Assembly: GCA_916720425.1 (NCBI GenBank)
Contig: CAKARD010000064.1
Coordinates: forward strand, 1 to 7,304
Source of the DNA: an uncultured Kingella sp.
Lineage (GTDB): Bacteria > Pseudomonadota > Gammaproteobacteria > Burkholderiales > Neisseriaceae
Reading direction: 5' to 3'
Length of the DNA stretch: 7,304 nt
Shown: in pieces, positions 6,408 to 7,304 of the stretch
Position numbering within the stretch: position 1 is the first letter of the stretch
Layout: each line of letters begins with the position of its first letter
Program-made: the position numbers and the translations under genes
Notes under the pieces: generated by a model
What the model was told of the DNA's origin: nothing
Databases searched by the model: none
What the model saw: the letters and a program-made list of their open reading frames with translations, nothing else

Positions 6408-7076
6408 TTATGATTCCTTTTCTTTATTGTTAATTAATTGAACATGAAAATCATGTGCAAAATTATGTAATTGACGTAATAAATTTTTGTTACTACGCAT
6501 AAAGCAGTTGTATGCCAATACCGCAGGAATGGCTACAAACAAACCAATTGCAGTCGATACCAATGCTTCACCAATAGGACCTGACACCGCAGCAATGCTC
6601 ATTTGACCGCTATGACTAATGTTAATCAAAGCATGATAAATACCCCACACAGTTCCTAATAAACCGATAAATGGTGCAGTAGAACCAACCGTTGCCATAA
6701 TGGTTAAACCTGTTTCAAAGCGGTTCATGATTTTGCCCATGCTATGGCGTAATTCACGCTCTAAATAGGCATTAAAAGGCAAGCTGGCAGACAGTAAATT
6801 GTGCTTTTCTATTTCAAAATTTTGCTTTGCCGTAATGCCATCTTGTGTCAATTCGCTAATTGGCGAATGAATTTTTTTGCTGATGGCTTCAACTTCTTCC
6901 AAATTATGTGCTTGCCAAATGGCTTTTATGGCATGTTGATTGGCTTTCTTTGCTACGATATATTTAATTGTGCGCATAGCAATTAAAAACCATGTGGTAA
7001 CGCTCATTAATATTAAGCACACAAATACACCAATTAATACGGCATCGCCACTTTGAAATACTAGTCCTAAATTCAT
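6408..7076 (-). CDS. exbB: ExbB, membrane subunit of the TonB energy transduction complex
   Basis: ExbB forms the pentameric inner-membrane ring around ExbD and supports TonB. The 222-residue product has three expected membrane segments: about 12-34, about 124-146 and about 170-190. Conserved family motifs are visible: TVGSTAPFIGLLGTVWGI (129-146, with Thr142) and GPIGEALVSTAIGLFVAIPA (166-185, with Glu170 and Thr175). A cytoplasmic loop of about 85 residues lies between helices 1 and 2, as usual. The ATG at 7076 follows a good ribosome binding site, AAGGAT (7082-7087). The gene sits 26 bases after tonB and directly abuts exbD, so all three should be one transcript. Iron control through Fur is usual for such operons, but any Fur site would lie before tonB, outside this window. 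Confidence 0.94.
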   Translation of the reverse strand: MNLGLVFQSGDAVLIGVFVCLILMSVTTWFLIAMRTIKYIVAKKANQHAIKAIWQAHNLEEVEAISKKIHSPISELTQDGITAKQNFEIEKHNLLSASLPFNAYLERELRHSMGKIMNRFETGLTIMATVGSTAPFIGLLGTVWGIYHALINISHSGQMSIAAVSGPIGEALVSTAIGLFVAIPAVLAYNCFMRSNKNLLRQLHNFAHDFHVQLINNKEKES

Positions 7077-7102
7077 ACAAAATCCTTACATTAACTGAAA
7101 TT

Positions 7103-7304
7103 TTAATCTAACTTAAAGGTAAATGAAGTAGTAAAGCGAGTACGTATCGGTTCACCATCACGTGTTTTGGGCTGATAGCGTGCTTTTTGAGCGGTAAGTT
7201 TTGCAGCATTATCCAAAGACACAAAACCACTAGATTGAGTCACGGTAATACTGGATACTGTACCATTGGGCTCTACAATTACCATTAATTTAACTATTCC
7301 TTCC
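7103..7304 (-). CDS. tonB: TonB, C-terminal domain (5' part outside the window)
   Basis: TonB spans the periplasm and its C-terminal domain touches the TonB box of outer-membrane receptors. The last 67 residues are visible, starting EGIVKLMVIVEPNGTVSSI and continuing with the family pattern VTQSSGFVSLDNAAKLTAQKARYQP and ending FTTSFTFKLD before the TAA. This matches the TonB C-terminal fold (beta strand, G-x-V, helix with L-D-x-A-A, Y/F-x-P). The frame remains open to the edge, so the in-frame ATG at 7285 is an internal Met and not the start. Its position before exbB and exbD is the common tonB-exbB-exbD order in Neisseria and relatives. Confidence 0.9.
   Translation of the reverse strand, partial: EGIVKLMVIVEPNGTVSSITVTQSSGFVSLDNAAKLTAQKARYQPKTRDGEPIRTRFTTSFTFKLD

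Noticed and set aside
6109..6441. Plus-strand ORF of 110 codons opposite exbD
   Set aside because: Antisense to the conserved ExbD membrane helix; the hydrophobic look comes from the complement of that helix.

Overview
The window looks like a chromosomal stretch from a low-GC, AT-rich member of the Neisseriaceae (Betaproteobacteria). The main evidence is the Adk N-terminus at the left edge, which by recall follows Neisseria adenylate kinase almost residue for residue over its first 68 residues. Supporting this are a TspA/FimV-type LysM protein with the usual N-terminal 'NVQSNL' block and a tonB-exbB-exbD cluster in the order I recall for Neisseria. Genus cannot be fixed from sequence alone. 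I found no full-length copy of the known Neisseriaceae DNA uptake sequences.

Layout, left to right. (1) 1-250, minus: N-terminal part of adenylate kinase; the reading frame seems damaged in the last ~46 bases at the window edge. (2) 251-514: AT-rich divergent intergenic region with the fimV ribosome binding site, a weak promoter candidate and a short palindrome. (3) 515-3124, plus: a large FimV/TspA homologue with a TTG start, signal peptide, LysM domain, Pro/Glu/Lys-rich spacer, one membrane segment, a long acidic cytoplasmic part with degenerate repeats and the conserved C-terminal FimV domain, followed by a clear terminator. (4) 3173-4474, minus: RarA/MgsA, a replication-associated AAA+ ATPase, convergent with fimV. 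(5) 4550-5648, plus: a class I SAM-dependent methyltransferase broken by a frameshift that exactly matches an extra GATA unit, followed by a stop-start-overlapping small ORF of unknown function (5645-5935) and a bidirectional terminator. (6) 5970-7304, minus: exbD, exbB and the 3' end of tonB, the energy-transducing complex of the inner membrane.

The genes are housekeeping or envelope functions: nucleotide metabolism (Adk), cell-pole/pilus-associated scaffold (FimV/TspA), replication fork maintenance (RarA), a methyltransferase of unknown substrate, and proton-motive-force coupling to outer-membrane transport (TonB-ExbB-ExbD). I see no mobile element, CRISPR array, tRNA or rRNA, and no convincing undescribed system. 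The best leads are the 4-bp duplication in the methyltransferase, the unknown coupled 96-residue ORF, and the unusual start of fimV.
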